From contig NZ_MCNV01000005.1 in the NCBI RefSeq assembly GCF_001718195.1, positions 284,062-348,061 on the forward strand: 64,000 nucleotides of DNA, written 5' to 3'. Position 1 is the first letter of the stretch, and every line of letters begins with the position of its first letter. The notes below the pieces were generated by a model. The model was not told the DNA's origin and searched no databases. It worked only from the letters and a program-made list of their open reading frames with translations. This DNA is from Paraburkholderia nodosa. GTDB lineage: Bacteria; Pseudomonadota; Gammaproteobacteria; Burkholderiales; Burkholderiaceae. Positions 55,025-64,000 of this stretch are shown piece after piece. The position numbers and the translations under genes were made by a program.

Positions 55025-55291
55025 GTGAGCTCTACAGCAACAGCGTTGAACCTGCTGGAGAGCATCGAGGTTGAGGTCGGATTCGATAGCGATGATCAGG
55101 AGAGCGTTGAGCAGGCGATTCTTGCCGTCGAGGAGGCGATCAATACTCGCTTGAGGGGGCATCGGGGCAACGCACGGATCGAATCAGCGATCCTTCGCGT
55201 TAAGTTCGACTTCCGGTGCGCAATCCTTGATCAAGCCTTGTCCGACGAGGCCGCTGTTGATGCGATGAACAGTGTCCACACCCTGCATTGA
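55025..55291 (+). CDS. small hypothetical protein
   Basis: 88 residues from GTG 55025 (TTG 55022 is just upstream). Mostly helical and acidic (VEVGFDSDDQESVEQAILAVEEAIN) with a strand-like middle RIESAILRVKFDFRCAIL. Codon use is consistent with a real gene. No family recognised, no signal peptide. Confidence 0.4.
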   Translation: MSSTATALNLLESIEVEVGFDSDDQESVEQAILAVEEAINTRLRGHRGNARIESAILRVKFDFRCAILDQALSDEAAVDAMNSVHTLH

Positions 55292-55605
55292 TCATTGCGG
55301 GTCCATAGGGGTAATCGTTCGACTCGCGCGAAACGTGGCATTCTTTCGAAAAAAGAGCCGATTGGTCAACGGTTTACGAATCCGGCGATTGCACAAGAAC
55401 AGCGAGATTGCGCGGGCTTTCTGTTAGTGGTCTCGCAGCTCACCGCCAGATCTTGCACGATTCGAACGATTAACCCATTACGGGTTCAAAGCTTCAAATC
55501 CCGACCTTTCTCTCGAGATGCAAATCGTGGGACGTGCTGCAATACGGCGTCAGCCAGTTTCTCACTTGACGCCTGACCGCAGTCATCAAACGTTCGTCCG
55601 ATACT
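55292..55605. other. intergenic stretch without recognised genes
   Basis: About 310 bases downstream of the small protein and convergent AraC gene end. A TTCAAATCC segment near 55491 resembles a tRNA T-arm but no cloverleaf can be built around it. Confidence 0.4.
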
Positions 55606-56439
55606 TCAAAAAAACGCAGCCTGATAGATCTTCGGTGTAACACCGGTTTGTTGCTTGAACACGCGCGTGAAGTGCGACTGGTCCGCAAAGCCCGTTAGCG
55701 CACTGGCCTCGGCAATGGGCCGGCCTTCACGCAACATCAGCATCGCGTTCCGTACGCGCTCCTGCTGCTGAAAGGCATGTGGACTCAGTCCAGCCTCGCG
55801 TACGAAAGCGCGCAGCAGTACAAACGGGGTGACGTGAAACTCGGCGGCAAGCGTGAGCAGCGTCACTTTCGCATGCAGGTCGTCGCGCAAGCGGTTTTTC
55901 ACTGCCTTCACTAGTGCTGGTTCATTACGCACGACGGGCAGGTCGCGGGCATGGCCCGCATGCCGGGCGCACAGACCCGCGATAGCGCTCGCCAGTGCTT
56001 CGCTGCGCTTGAAACGGTCGTCGTCCTTTTCGGAACACCAGTTCACGCCGTAGAGGTGCTGCGAGAGTTCTGCGTCGACGATAAACGGGCTCTTCGGTTC
56101 GAATCGCTCACGCCGGGCAATGCCGAGCTGGTCGCAATAGGCAGCCAGGGCAGCGGGCTGCACGTATTCGACGCGCATTTTCCACCGACCTTCGCCGGAC
56201 GCTGCACCGGAATGCACGACATCGGCATCGATCACGATGACGTCGCCGCGGCGGCATATGCGCCGCTGGTCCCGAACCTCGACTGCGAACGCTCCGCCCG
56301 TAATCACAGCGAGACAAAGTGTCTCGTGTGCGTGAGGCGGATACCGGTGGCCGACGAACTGGCCCTTGAGCATGACGGCGTCCATGACGTCCGGCGCGCG
56401 CCAGAGTTTGATTGAACGACTCGGTGTATCGGCTCTCAT
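55606..56439 (-). CDS. AraC-family transcriptional regulator
   Basis: 277 residues. An N-terminal cupin-like domain (RYPPHAHETLCLAVITGG, RRGDVIVIDADVVHSG) is followed by two helix-turn-helix motifs, HVTPFVLLRAFVREAGLSPHAF and IAEASALTGFADQSHFTRVFKQQTGVTPKIY. Its ATG overlaps the stop of the quinone reductase gene, so it is the last gene of a three-gene operon and may regulate it. Confidence 0.9.
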   Translation of the reverse strand: MRADTPSRSIKLWRAPDVMDAVMLKGQFVGHRYPPHAHETLCLAVITGGAFAVEVRDQRRICRRGDVIVIDADVVHSGAASGEGRWKMRVEYVQPAALAAYCDQLGIARRERFEPKSPFIVDAELSQHLYGVNWCSEKDDDRFKRSEALASAIAGLCARHAGHARDLPVVRNEPALVKAVKNRLRDDLHAKVTLLTLAAEFHVTPFVLLRAFVREAGLSPHAFQQQERVRNAMLMLREGRPIAEASALTGFADQSHFTRVFKQQTGVTPKIYQAAFF

Positions 56440-57158
56440 GATGCGATGGACCGTGCTAGCGGCTGAAAGATCTCATCATATTCCTCGAGTCTCGGCATCG
56501 GAATAACGGGTTGTTTATCGAGACTGGCGACGAATTCGCACCAGCGTGCCAGCGTGTCGGCCCGCTGTGCGTCCGGGCAATACGGGATGTGCCAGGCAAA
56601 GAACGGCTCGACCACGTCATAGCCGACATATCCCAACGTGCCCTGCAGCAGGTGGCGCAGCATGCCCCCCGCCAGTTCACCATGAATGGCCTGCGGGCCG
56701 AACATGTGCTGCCGACCCCCGAGGCTCACGCCGATCACAGCGCGCTTGCCGACCATGCCGCCGCGGCCATAGATGCGCTTTCCGCCATATAGCGCACCCG
56801 ACAGGAAGCATCGGTCAATCCAGCCTTTGATCAGGGCGGGCACCGAGAACCAGTAGAGCGGAAAAACCAGCATCAGCGTGTCGCTTGCGAGCAGCGCATC
56901 GACCTCCCGCCGGACCTCGGGCGCAAGCGTGTTGCACTCGAGCGCGCGACGCTGCTCCAGTGCGTAGACGAGGTAGTCGCTGTTGGCACGTTCCGCGAAT
57001 TCGCTGCCGCGAACAACGGGATCGAAGTTGAGCGCGTAGAGGTCCGAAAAGCTCACGTCGTCGCCGCGCAACTCTAGCACGCGTCGGGCTTCGTGGGCCA
57101 TCGCCGTGCAGAAGGAGCGCGGCTCCGGGTGGGCGTGGACGATATGAACTTTAGCCAT
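56436..57158 (-). CDS. flavodoxin-fold NAD(P)H:quinone oxidoreductase
   Basis: 240 residues from ATG 57158 (MAKVHIVHAHPEPRSF). The opening HAHPEPRSFCTAMAH and LMLVFPLYWFSVPALIKGWIDRCFL match the NQO1/MdaB/KefF family, which reduces quinones by two electrons with an FMN/FAD cofactor. The start overlaps the end of the enoyl-CoA hydratase gene by eight bases. No catalytic tyrosine/histidine pair could be confirmed. Confidence 0.87.
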   Translation of the reverse strand: MAKVHIVHAHPEPRSFCTAMAHEARRVLELRGDDVSFSDLYALNFDPVVRGSEFAERANSDYLVYALEQRRALECNTLAPEVRREVDALLASDTLMLVFPLYWFSVPALIKGWIDRCFLSGALYGGKRIYGRGGMVGKRAVIGVSLGGRQHMFGPQAIHGELAGGMLRHLLQGTLGYVGYDVVEPFFAWHIPYCPDAQRADTLARWCEFVASLDKQPVIPMPRLEEYDEIFQPLARSIAS

Positions 57159-57885
57159 GAGTCTTCGATGCCTTCGCGGCAGCGGGAATGAAGATATTGA
57201 GTTGGGCAACTTCCCTCTCGATTGCTTCGCGGCCCGGCAACGTACTTGCCTCCTGCAACAGGTGCCGCGTGGCGTGCAAGGCTTCCGGCGGTTTGGCCGC
57301 AAGGCGCGCCGCGTAGTCGTTTGCCGCAGCGAGCACTTCCGCGTCCGGCAACACGCACGAAACAAAGCCGTGCCGCAATGCCTCTGCTGCCGGTATCGGG
57401 CGGCCGCTCATCAGCCAGTCCCGCGCAGCAAGATCGCCCACCCTGCGTGCCAGCAACGCCGTTGCGCCGGCTTCGGGAACAATGCCCAGATCGGCGAACG
57501 GAAATTTGAATATCGTGCTCTCGCCTGCGACAACCCAGTCGGCGTGCAGCAGCATCGTGGCGCCGAATCCCACTGCCGCGCCGGTGACTGCGGCCACCAA
57601 CGGCTTCGGTTGCTCCGCGAACGCAACAATGCACCGCCTGACCGCACCGTCCTCGGCTTGCGGCCACAGCGTGCCGAACGCAACGATGTCGTGGCCCGCC
57701 GAGAAATGGGGGCCGATGCCATGTACCAGCACGCAATGCACGTACGGATCGTCTTGCGCACGGCGCAGGGCGTTCGCCAGCGCACCGAACATCGCTTCGT
57801 CGAGCGCATTGCGCTTGTCGGGGCGGTTAATCGCAATGGACGCGACCCGGTTGCTAAGCTCCAAAGTGATTCTGGTTTCCGTCAT
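57151..57885 (-). CDS. enoyl-CoA hydratase/isomerase family protein
   Basis: 244 residues from ATG 57885, preceded by AGGAGGAGACGG. Crotonase blocks are clear: INRPDKRNALDEAMFGAL, HFSAGHDIVAFG (oxyanion hole) and AAVTGAAVGFGATMLLHADWVVAG, then FPFADLGIVPEAGAT, where a Glu is at the usual catalytic position. Substrate unknown. First gene of the operon. Confidence 0.9.
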   Translation of the reverse strand: MTETRITLELSNRVASIAINRPDKRNALDEAMFGALANALRRAQDDPYVHCVLVHGIGPHFSAGHDIVAFGTLWPQAEDGAVRRCIVAFAEQPKPLVAAVTGAAVGFGATMLLHADWVVAGESTIFKFPFADLGIVPEAGATALLARRVGDLAARDWLMSGRPIPAAEALRHGFVSCVLPDAEVLAAANDYAARLAAKPPEALHATRHLLQEASTLPGREAIEREVAQLNIFIPAAAKASKTHG

Positions 57886-58252
57886 GCCGTCTCCTCCTGA
57901 AGAAGTTCCTCTGGAAACCATGCTACGAGCTTCGGCCCCCAATGTATTGGACGATTTTGCAGCAAATAAGAAGGCTTATCGCATAACGATTTGGTTTGCG
58001 CATCCGGGTTGATCTCCACTGGCCTACGAAGTGGCTTCTGAGGCCTAGTGCCGTCAATGCGATTACTGGACTTGCCATTTTTCGATTCCGATGAGTGTGC
58101 GCGTTCAGCAGATGTACTTCGACGTACTGTCAGCGGATGGATCTTTCGCGAGCCATCAGATCGCAATCGCCGATAGCGTGAAGGGAGGAAGGTTGACTTA
58201 GGACTTTGAAAAGATGGACAAGATCTAAAGGAATTGAAAACTAATTCACACG
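57886..58252. other. intergenic region between the hydratase and aceE-like genes
   Basis: No gene recognised. It should contain the promoter of the minus-strand operon close to its left end. Confidence 0.45.
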
Positions 58253-58271
58253 ATCTATCTAGGCTAGATCT
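58253..58271. promoter_or_regulatory. palindrome upstream of the PDH genes
   Basis: GATCTA-N7-TAGATC, a perfect 6-bp inverted repeat, 237 bases before the E1 start. Candidate regulatory site; the regulator is unknown. Confidence 0.3.
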
Positions 58272-58507
58272 GCACAACTCGTTTTCAGATCGCTGATCTT
58301 TAGGCCGCTGACGCGTATCAGCCGTGAGCGTTTGCTGGCAGGTTGGTAGCGTGAATCAAAAAGAAATGCTGTAAATCAGGCGCTTGCCAGAGGAGATTGT
58401 AGGCGGCATCGCTTTGCCCGCTCGAAATACGACCACACATTCTGCCGTATGCCCCGTAACCTTTGCGTATTCACCACCGAATTCACATTGCTCTTACGGA
58501 GCCCAAG

Positions 58508-61222
58508 ATGACTGACTTATCGACGGGGACACTCTCGATCCTTTCCTCGGATCAGACGCGGGTCGACGAAGACCCACAGGAGACCGCCGAATGGCTCGAT
58601 GCGCTGGATGGCGTGGTCCGGCATGCGGGCGCAGAACGGGCGCAGTACCTGTTCAATCGGCTCGCGGCCCACGCTTTGTCGAACGGTATCTCAACGGCGC
58701 GCCTGAATATCACGCCCTACGCGAATACAATTGGCGTCGATCAACAGCCTCCCTATCCCGGCGACCTCGAAATCGAAGAAGAACTCGCCGCTGCGCTGCG
58801 CTGGAATGCGCTGGCCATGGTGATACGGGCCAATCAGGCGTACGGTGAACTGGGCGGCCATATCGCCAGCTATGCGTCGGCCGCCGATCTGTTCGAAGTG
58901 GGCTTCAATCATTTCTTTCGGGGGCCGGACGATGCTCACGGCGGCGATCTAGTCTATTTTCAGCCTCATTCGGCGCCGGGCGTCTACGCGCGGGCTTACC
59001 TCGAAGGCTTTCTCAACGAGACGCATCTCGAACATTACCGACAGGAAATCACCGGTGCGGGCCTGTGTTCCTATCCGCATCCGTGGCTGATGCCGGACTT
59101 CTGGCAGTTCCCCACCGGCTCGATGGGCATTGGTCCGATCAACTCGATCTACCAGGCGCGCTTCATGCGTTATCTGCAGAACCGCGGACTGCAACGCACG
59201 GAAGGCCGCAAAGTATGGGGCTATTTCGGCGACGGTGAAATGGACGAACCCGAGGCGATCGGTGCGCTCTCGCTGGCGGCGCGCGAGGGACTCGACAATC
59301 TCGTGTTCGTGATCAACTGCAATTTGCAGCGGCTCGACGGACCGGTGCGCAGCAATGGCCGCATCATCGACGAACTCGAATCACAGTTCACGGGGGCAGG
59401 CTGGAACGTCATCAAAGTGCTGTGGGGTTCGGACTGGGATACCCTGTTCGCACGTGATCGCACAGGGGCGTTGGTGCGCGCGTTCTCACACACCGTGGAC
59501 GGCCAGTTCCAGACTTTTTCCGCCAACGATGGCGCCTACAATCGCGAACGTTTTTTCGGGCAGAACCCCGAGCTGGCTGCGCTCGCAGCGCATCTGAGCA
59601 ACGACGATATCGACCGCCTGCGACGCGGCGGCCACGATGTGCGCAAGCTGCACGCGGCCTACGAAAAGGCGTCGAAACACAGCGGTCAGCCCACGGTCAT
59701 TCTCGCGAAGACAATGAAGGGCTTCGGCATGGCTTCGATCGGCCAGGGACGCATGACCACGCATCAGCAAAAGAAACTCGACATCGACCAGTTGAAGGCG
59801 TTTCGCGACCGCTTTCGCCTGCCACTCTCCGACGCTGATGTCGAACAAGTGAAGTTCTACAAGCCCGAAGAAGGCAGTGCCGTCATGGAGTATCTGCACG
59901 CGCGTCGGGCGGCGCTAGGCGGTTACCTTCCCAGAAGGCGCATAGCGGCGTCGCACACGCCGGCCGTGCCCGCGCTACCGTCGTGGGGGCAATTCGCGCT
60001 GGACACGAACGGCAAGGAAATGTCGACCACGATGGCGATCGTGCGCATGCTTGGCAATCTGCTTAAGGATGCCGCGCTGGGCCCACGTGTGGTGCCCGTC
60101 GTCGCAGACGAGGCGCGCACCTTCGGCATGGCCAATCTGTTTCGACAAGTCGGTATCTATTCACCGCTCGGTCAACTGTACGAGCCGGAAGACATGGGCT
60201 CGATGCTTTATTACCGCGAGGATACTGGCGGGCAAATACTCGAAGAAGGCATCTCGGAAGCGGGTGCGGTGTCGTCCTGGATTGCTGCTGCGACGTCCTA
60301 CAGCGTGCACGATCTGCCGATGCTGCCGTTTTATATCTACTACTCGATGTTCGGCTTCCAGCGCATCGGCGACCTGATCTGGGCGGCAGCGGACCAGCGC
60401 GCACGCGGTTTCCTGATTGGCGCGACGGCCGGCAAGACGACACTCGGTGGTGAAGGCCTGCAGCATCAGGACGGCACGAGCCACCTTGCGGCCTCGACGA
60501 TTCCGAACTGCCGTGCATACGATCCGGCCTTCGCGTACGAAGTGGCGATGATCGTCGACGAAGGCATGCGGGAGATGATCGAGCGTCAGCGCGACGTGTT
60601 TTATTACATGACGGTCACCAATGAAAGCTACGCGCAACGTCCGCTAGCAGAAGCCGATGTCGATCGTGTCCGGCGTGGCGTGCTCAAGGGCATGTATGTA
60701 CTGGAGCCGGCGCGAATCGAGAGCGCCCAGATGCAGCTTCTGGGCTCAGGCGCGATTCTCGGTGAAGTCCAGGCCGCAGCCAGGATGCTGAAAGACGACT
60801 GGCATATCGACGCGGCCGTATGGAGCGTGACGAGCTTTACCGAATTACATCGCGAGGGCGTGTCCGCGGAGCGCGCGCAGCGGCTGCTGGAGCGTGGCGA
60901 GGCCGCGGTGCCTTACGTGACGGCAGCGCTGGCCGCTACGCGTGGGCCGGTAATCGCCGCGACTGACTATGTGCGTGCCGTGCCCGAACTGATCCGTGCG
61001 TACGTGCCGTCCCGCTATGTTGTGCTTGGCACCGACGGGTTCGGGCGCAGCGATACACGTGCGGCGTTGCGGGCGTTTTTCGAAGTGGATCGCGCGTCGA
61101 TCGTGATCGCCGCCTTGAAAGCACTCGTCGACGACGGCCAGCAGGATTCGGGCATTGTGCGTCAGGCAATCGACAGATATGGCCGAAGTGGAAGCGGGCT
61201 GATCGAGCCTTGGCGTGTCTAG
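58508..61222 (+). CDS. aceE: pyruvate dehydrogenase E1 component (homodimeric)
   Basis: 904 residues, typical for homodimeric AceE. The thiamine-diphosphate site is GDGEMDEPEAIGALSLAARE with the closing NCNLQRLDG; other family blocks are LGGHIASYASAADLFEVGFNHF and TMKGFGMASIGQG. The E1 decarboxylates pyruvate and reductively acetylates the E2 lipoyl group. ATG 58508 gives an N-terminus MTDLSTGTLS in accord with family lengths. E2 and E3 genes follow. This is likely a second pyruvate dehydrogenase set, because housekeeping copies in Burkholderiales are normally elsewhere (inference). Confidence 0.92.
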   Translation: MTDLSTGTLSILSSDQTRVDEDPQETAEWLDALDGVVRHAGAERAQYLFNRLAAHALSNGISTARLNITPYANTIGVDQQPPYPGDLEIEEELAAALRWNALAMVIRANQAYGELGGHIASYASAADLFEVGFNHFFRGPDDAHGGDLVYFQPHSAPGVYARAYLEGFLNETHLEHYRQEITGAGLCSYPHPWLMPDFWQFPTGSMGIGPINSIYQARFMRYLQNRGLQRTEGRKVWGYFGDGEMDEPEAIGALSLAAREGLDNLVFVINCNLQRLDGPVRSNGRIIDELESQFTGAGWNVIKVLWGSDWDTLFARDRTGALVRAFSHTVDGQFQTFSANDGAYNRERFFGQNPELAALAAHLSNDDIDRLRRGGHDVRKLHAAYEKASKHSGQPTVILAKTMKGFGMASIGQGRMTTHQQKKLDIDQLKAFRDRFRLPLSDADVEQVKFYKPEEGSAVMEYLHARRAALGGYLPRRRIAASHTPAVPALPSWGQFALDTNGKEMSTTMAIVRMLGNLLKDAALGPRVVPVVADEARTFGMANLFRQVGIYSPLGQLYEPEDMGSMLYYREDTGGQILEEGISEAGAVSSWIAAATSYSVHDLPMLPFYIYYSMFGFQRIGDLIWAAADQRARGFLIGATAGKTTLGGEGLQHQDGTSHLAASTIPNCRAYDPAFAYEVAMIVDEGMREMIERQRDVFYYMTVTNESYAQRPLAEADVDRVRRGVLKGMYVLEPARIESAQMQLLGSGAILGEVQAAARMLKDDWHIDAAVWSVTSFTELHREGVSAERAQRLLERGEAAVPYVTAALAATRGPVIAATDYVRAVPELIRAYVPSRYVVLGTDGFGRSDTRAALRAFFEVDRASIVIAALKALVDDGQQDSGIVRQAIDRYGRSGSGLIEPWRV

Positions 61223-61387
61223 AACGCATTGCCCGGTGAAGTCCATGAGAGCGGCGCGCGAATCGGATGTTCAAAGGCTTCGCGCTTTCATCGGTTAATC
61301 GTAGGCAATCAAGGATCAAGTGACGAGCGTCCGACTGTGTACGGGGCTCGGCACCGACTGTTGAAACGCTTGCTGTTGGAGATAAAT

Positions 61388-62713
61388 GTGCGGGTGACAC
61401 GAGTAGAAGTGCCGGATATCGGCGATTACAAGGATATTCCGGTAATCGAAGTTCTGGTGGAAGTAGGACAACGCGTTGAGCAGGAGCAGTCGCTCGTCAT
61501 GCTCGAGTCGGACAAAGCGACGATGGATGTACCTAGCCCGGCCGCTGGCGTGATCAAGGAGCTCAAGGTCGCGGTTGGCGACCGGGTGTCGCAAGGCGCA
61601 TTGATCGTGCTGCTCGAGAACGAGGGAGCGCGGCACAACGAGGCGGTGCCTGTGCCTGCCGCCACCGCTGCGCGCGATCTCACGCAGCCAGATGCAAATG
61701 TCACGACAGTGCCAGTGCCCACGCCCGAACTGAAATCCACGCCCGCGCCGTTGCATCGCGCCGAAGCGCACGAAGGCGAGCCGCGTCGCGAAAGCCATGC
61801 ATCGCCGTCGGTGCGCAAACTCGCGCGAGAACTGGGCGTCGACATATTGCGCGTGCAGAGCACTGGTCCGAAGCAGCGCGTGACATTGGACGACTTTACC
61901 GCGTTCGTCAGGAACGCGATGACGACATCGTCCGGCACGCTCGCAGTCTCGACGCCGCCTGTCTCGGCGAACGGAGCGGAGCTGGGTCTATTGCCGTGGC
62001 CGAAAGTCGATTTTGCGAAATTCGGTCCCATCGATTCGCAGCCGCTGTCGCGCATCAAAAAGATGTCCGGCGCCAACCTGCATCGCAACTGGGTGATGAT
62101 CCCACACGTCACGAACAACGACGAAGCGGATATCACGGAACTGGAGGCGCTGCGTACGCAGCTGAACAGGGAATACGAGAAGTCAGGCGTGAAGTTCACT
62201 ATGCTGGCCTTCGTGATCAAGGCGGTCGTCGCCGCATTGAAGAAATTCTCGACACTCAATGCAAGCCTCGCGGCCGACAGTCTCGTGTTCAAGCAGTATT
62301 GCCACATTGGTTTCGCCGCCGATACACCGACTGGTCTCGTCGTGCCCGTCATCCGTGATGCGGATAGGAAGGGCCTCGTCGAGATTGCGAGGGAATTGGG
62401 CGAGCTGTCGAAACTTGCTCGGGAAGGCAAGCTCAAATCCGATCAGATGCAGGGCGGGTGCTTTTCGATCTCATCGCTCGGTGGTATCGGCGGGACGCAT
62501 TTCACGCCGATCATCAATGCGCCGGAAGTGGCGATTCTCGGCTTGTCGCGCAGTGCGATGAAGCCGGTCTGGGACGGGCGGCAGTTCGTGCCGCGCCTGA
62601 TCCTGCCGCTCTCCCTGTCGTTCGATCATCGCGCCCTGGATGGCGCGGAAGCGGGCCGCTTCAACGCGTACCTGGTTTCGCTGTTGGCCGATTACCGCCG
62701 GATGCTGCTCTGA
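61388..62713 (+). CDS. aceF: dihydrolipoyllysine acetyltransferase (PDH E2)
   Basis: 441 residues from GTG 61388, with GGAG six bases upstream. One N-terminal lipoyl domain has the modified Lys43 in ESDKATMDVPS. An E3/E1-binding segment (SPSVRKLARELGVDILRVQ) and the catalytic domain ending in SFDHRALDGAEAGRF (active-site HRxxDG) follow. Many beta-proteobacterial PDH E2s carry one or two lipoyl domains, so one is within range. It transfers acetyl to CoA. Confidence 0.9.
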   Translation: MRVTRVEVPDIGDYKDIPVIEVLVEVGQRVEQEQSLVMLESDKATMDVPSPAAGVIKELKVAVGDRVSQGALIVLLENEGARHNEAVPVPAATAARDLTQPDANVTTVPVPTPELKSTPAPLHRAEAHEGEPRRESHASPSVRKLARELGVDILRVQSTGPKQRVTLDDFTAFVRNAMTTSSGTLAVSTPPVSANGAELGLLPWPKVDFAKFGPIDSQPLSRIKKMSGANLHRNWVMIPHVTNNDEADITELEALRTQLNREYEKSGVKFTMLAFVIKAVVAALKKFSTLNASLAADSLVFKQYCHIGFAADTPTGLVVPVIRDADRKGLVEIARELGELSKLAREGKLKSDQMQGGCFSISSLGGIGGTHFTPIINAPEVAILGLSRSAMKPVWDGRQFVPRLILPLSLSFDHRALDGAEAGRFNAYLVSLLADYRRMLL

Positions 62714-62801
62714 TGAATCGAACTAAAGGTCCTGCACGAGGCAGCGCTAAAGCTTCTTTCCGCTCGAACAGATATGTGCGAGCGACACATCAAGGGTTTT
62801 C

Positions 62802-64000
62802 ATGAGCGTGACAGAGATCAAGGTGCCGGATATCGGCGATTACAGGGAAGTCCCCGTCATCGAGATCGCCGTGAAGTTCGGTGATCGTGTTGAGAAGGAG
62901 CAATCCCTGATTGTGCTCGAATCCGACAAGGCGACCATGGATGTACCAAGTCCGGTCTCTGGCGTCGTCAAGGAATTGAGCGTCCGGGTTGGCGATATCG
63001 TGTCTGAAGGCACGTTGATCGCGCTTCTTGAAGACGTTGGCGAATTGGTTGCCGTGAGTTCATTGTCGATCGCTCCAGTCCGGGCACCGGAGAACGCGTC
63101 AGCCCGGCCGCAAGGTAGCAGCGTCTCCGGTAACGCCGATATCGAATGCGACATGCTCGTGCTCGGCGCGGGCCCCGGCGGCTACTCGGCGGCGTTCCGC
63201 TCCGCCGACCTCGGCATGAAGACCGTGCTGGTCGAGCGCTATTCGACGCTCGGCGGCGTGTGCCTGAACGTGGGCTGCATCCCGTCGAAGGCGCTGCTGC
63301 ACACGGCGCTGGTGATCGACGAAGCTGAAGCGCTCGGCTCGCACGGCATCACGTTCGGCAAGCCGCAAATCGACCTGGACAAGTTGCGCGACTTCAAGTC
63401 GGGCGTCGTCAAGAAGCTGACGGGCGGCCTCGCCGGCATGGCGAAGGCGCGCAAGGTCGAAGTCGTGACGGGCGTGGGCGCGTTCCTCGATCCGAACCAC
63501 ATGGAAGTGGTGGGCGAGAACGGCAAGAAGATCGTCAAGTTCAAGCAGGCGATCATCGCTGCGGGTTCGCAGGCCGTGAAACTGCCGTTCATGCCGGAAG
63601 ATCCGCGCGTGGTCGATTCGACCGGCGCGCTGGAACTGCGTCAGATTCCGCAGAAGATGCTTGTGATCGGCGGCGGCATCATCGGTCTGGAAATGGCCAC
63701 CGTCTACGCGACGCTCGGCGCGCAGATCGACGTCGTGGAAATGCTCGACGGCCTGATGGCCGGCGCGGACCGCGATCTCGTGAAGGTCTGGGAGAAGTAC
63801 AACGCGAAGCGCTTCGCGAACGTCATGCTCAAGACCAAAACCACGAACGCCGAGGCGAAGGACGACGGCATCTATGTGTCGTTCGAGGGCGAAAAGGCGC
63901 CGGCCGAGCCGCAACGCTACGACCTCGTGCTGGTCGCCGTGGGCCGCTCGCCCAACGGCAAGAAGATCGGCGCGGACAAGGCGGGCGTAGCGGTGACGGA
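62802..64000 (+). CDS. lpdA: dihydrolipoyl dehydrogenase with N-terminal lipoyl domain (E3), cut by the window end
   Basis: At least 399 residues, continuing past 64000. A lipoyl domain (Lys43 in ESDKATMDVPS, about residues 1-80) and an Ala/Pro/Ser linker precede the flavoprotein part, which starts ECDMLVLGAGPGGYSAAF at about residue 115. The redox disulfide is in GGVCLNVGCIPSKALL, and NAD-binding VIGGGIIGLEMATVYA is present. It reoxidises E2-bound dihydrolipoamide. From about 63140 codon usage becomes much more GC3-rich than the lipoyl part, suggesting recombination between two lpd copies. Confidence 0.93.
   Translation, partial: MSVTEIKVPDIGDYREVPVIEIAVKFGDRVEKEQSLIVLESDKATMDVPSPVSGVVKELSVRVGDIVSEGTLIALLEDVGELVAVSSLSIAPVRAPENASARPQGSSVSGNADIECDMLVLGAGPGGYSAAFRSADLGMKTVLVERYSTLGGVCLNVGCIPSKALLHTALVIDEAEALGSHGITFGKPQIDLDKLRDFKSGVVKKLTGGLAGMAKARKVEVVTGVGAFLDPNHMEVVGENGKKIVKFKQAIIAAGSQAVKLPFMPEDPRVVDSTGALELRQIPQKMLVIGGGIIGLEMATVYATLGAQIDVVEMLDGLMAGADRDLVKVWEKYNAKRFANVMLKTKTTNAEAKDDGIYVSFEGEKAPAEPQRYDLVLVAVGRSPNGKKIGADKAGVAVT

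Noticed and set aside
55480..55510. tRNA T-arm-like TTCAAATCC
   Set aside because: No acceptor, D or anticodon arm can be folded around it.

Overview
The window is high-GC DNA from a betaproteobacterium. A Paraburkholderia/Caballeronia/Burkholderia-type genome fits best: Burkholderia-style trimeric porin, many LysR/IclR/GntR/AraC-controlled catabolic operons, ISNCY, IS6 and IS110 elements, and a PDH E3 subunit with its own lipoyl domain. No rRNA, tRNA or CRISPR array was found. Species and replicon cannot be fixed; the mix of catabolic islands and IS debris suggests a secondary chromosome or megaplasmid (inference).

Layout. 1-7949: a tightly overlapping operon encoding a quinone-oxidoreductase-like MDR protein, PaaI-type thioesterase, glyoxalase-like protein, acyl-CoA synthetase and a NitT/TauT-type ABC importer, with a BAAT-like alpha/beta hydrolase between the importer genes. 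It looks like import of an organic acid followed by CoA activation. 8100-10139: a CHAP-like TIGR02594 protein, a LysR remnant and an AT-rich intergenic stretch with a two-box motif that recurs at 54.7 kb. 10140-15582: a LivK-type binding protein, then on the minus strand a DauR/YheO-type regulator, an ornithine-cyclodeaminase-family enzyme, a threonine-synthase-like PLP enzyme and an asparaginase-family amidohydrolase. 16000-20930: mostly remnants (hmp, IS110, hydrolase, MCP), with an intact orphan phoU and small proteins. 21244-26977: an intact chemoreceptor and a three-subunit gluconate-2-dehydrogenase-type flavocytochrome. 27277-28537: degraded ISNCY transposase and a possible group II intron 5' end.

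28543-34853: a polar amino acid/opine-type ABC transporter with two FAD-dependent amine/D-amino-acid oxidoreductases and a divergent LysR gene. 34902-35872: a decayed IS6-like element that cut off a metallo-hydrolase. 35869-43289: an IclR-controlled set (OPT transporter, DUF1177, AroM-like, S51 peptidase, Asp/Glu racemase) with a divergent porin; the shared intergenic region has two 28-bp operators in inverted orientation. 43565-44495: a Tn3-family transposase remnant. 44675-50363: a second NitT/TauT importer with an amidase, a GntR regulator and a second, broken amidase. 50635-53000: a Fur-box-preceded TonB receptor. 53298-54600: an intact IS110-family element whose left end has an orphan copy at 20823. 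55606-57885: enoyl-CoA hydratase, flavodoxin-fold quinone reductase and AraC regulator. 58508-64000: pyruvate dehydrogenase E1, E2 and E3; the E3 gene runs off the window and changes codon usage abruptly after its lipoyl domain.

The overall theme is scavenging of amino acids, peptides, amides and organic acids: several transporter-plus-catabolic-enzyme modules, each with its own regulator, separated by mobile-element scars.
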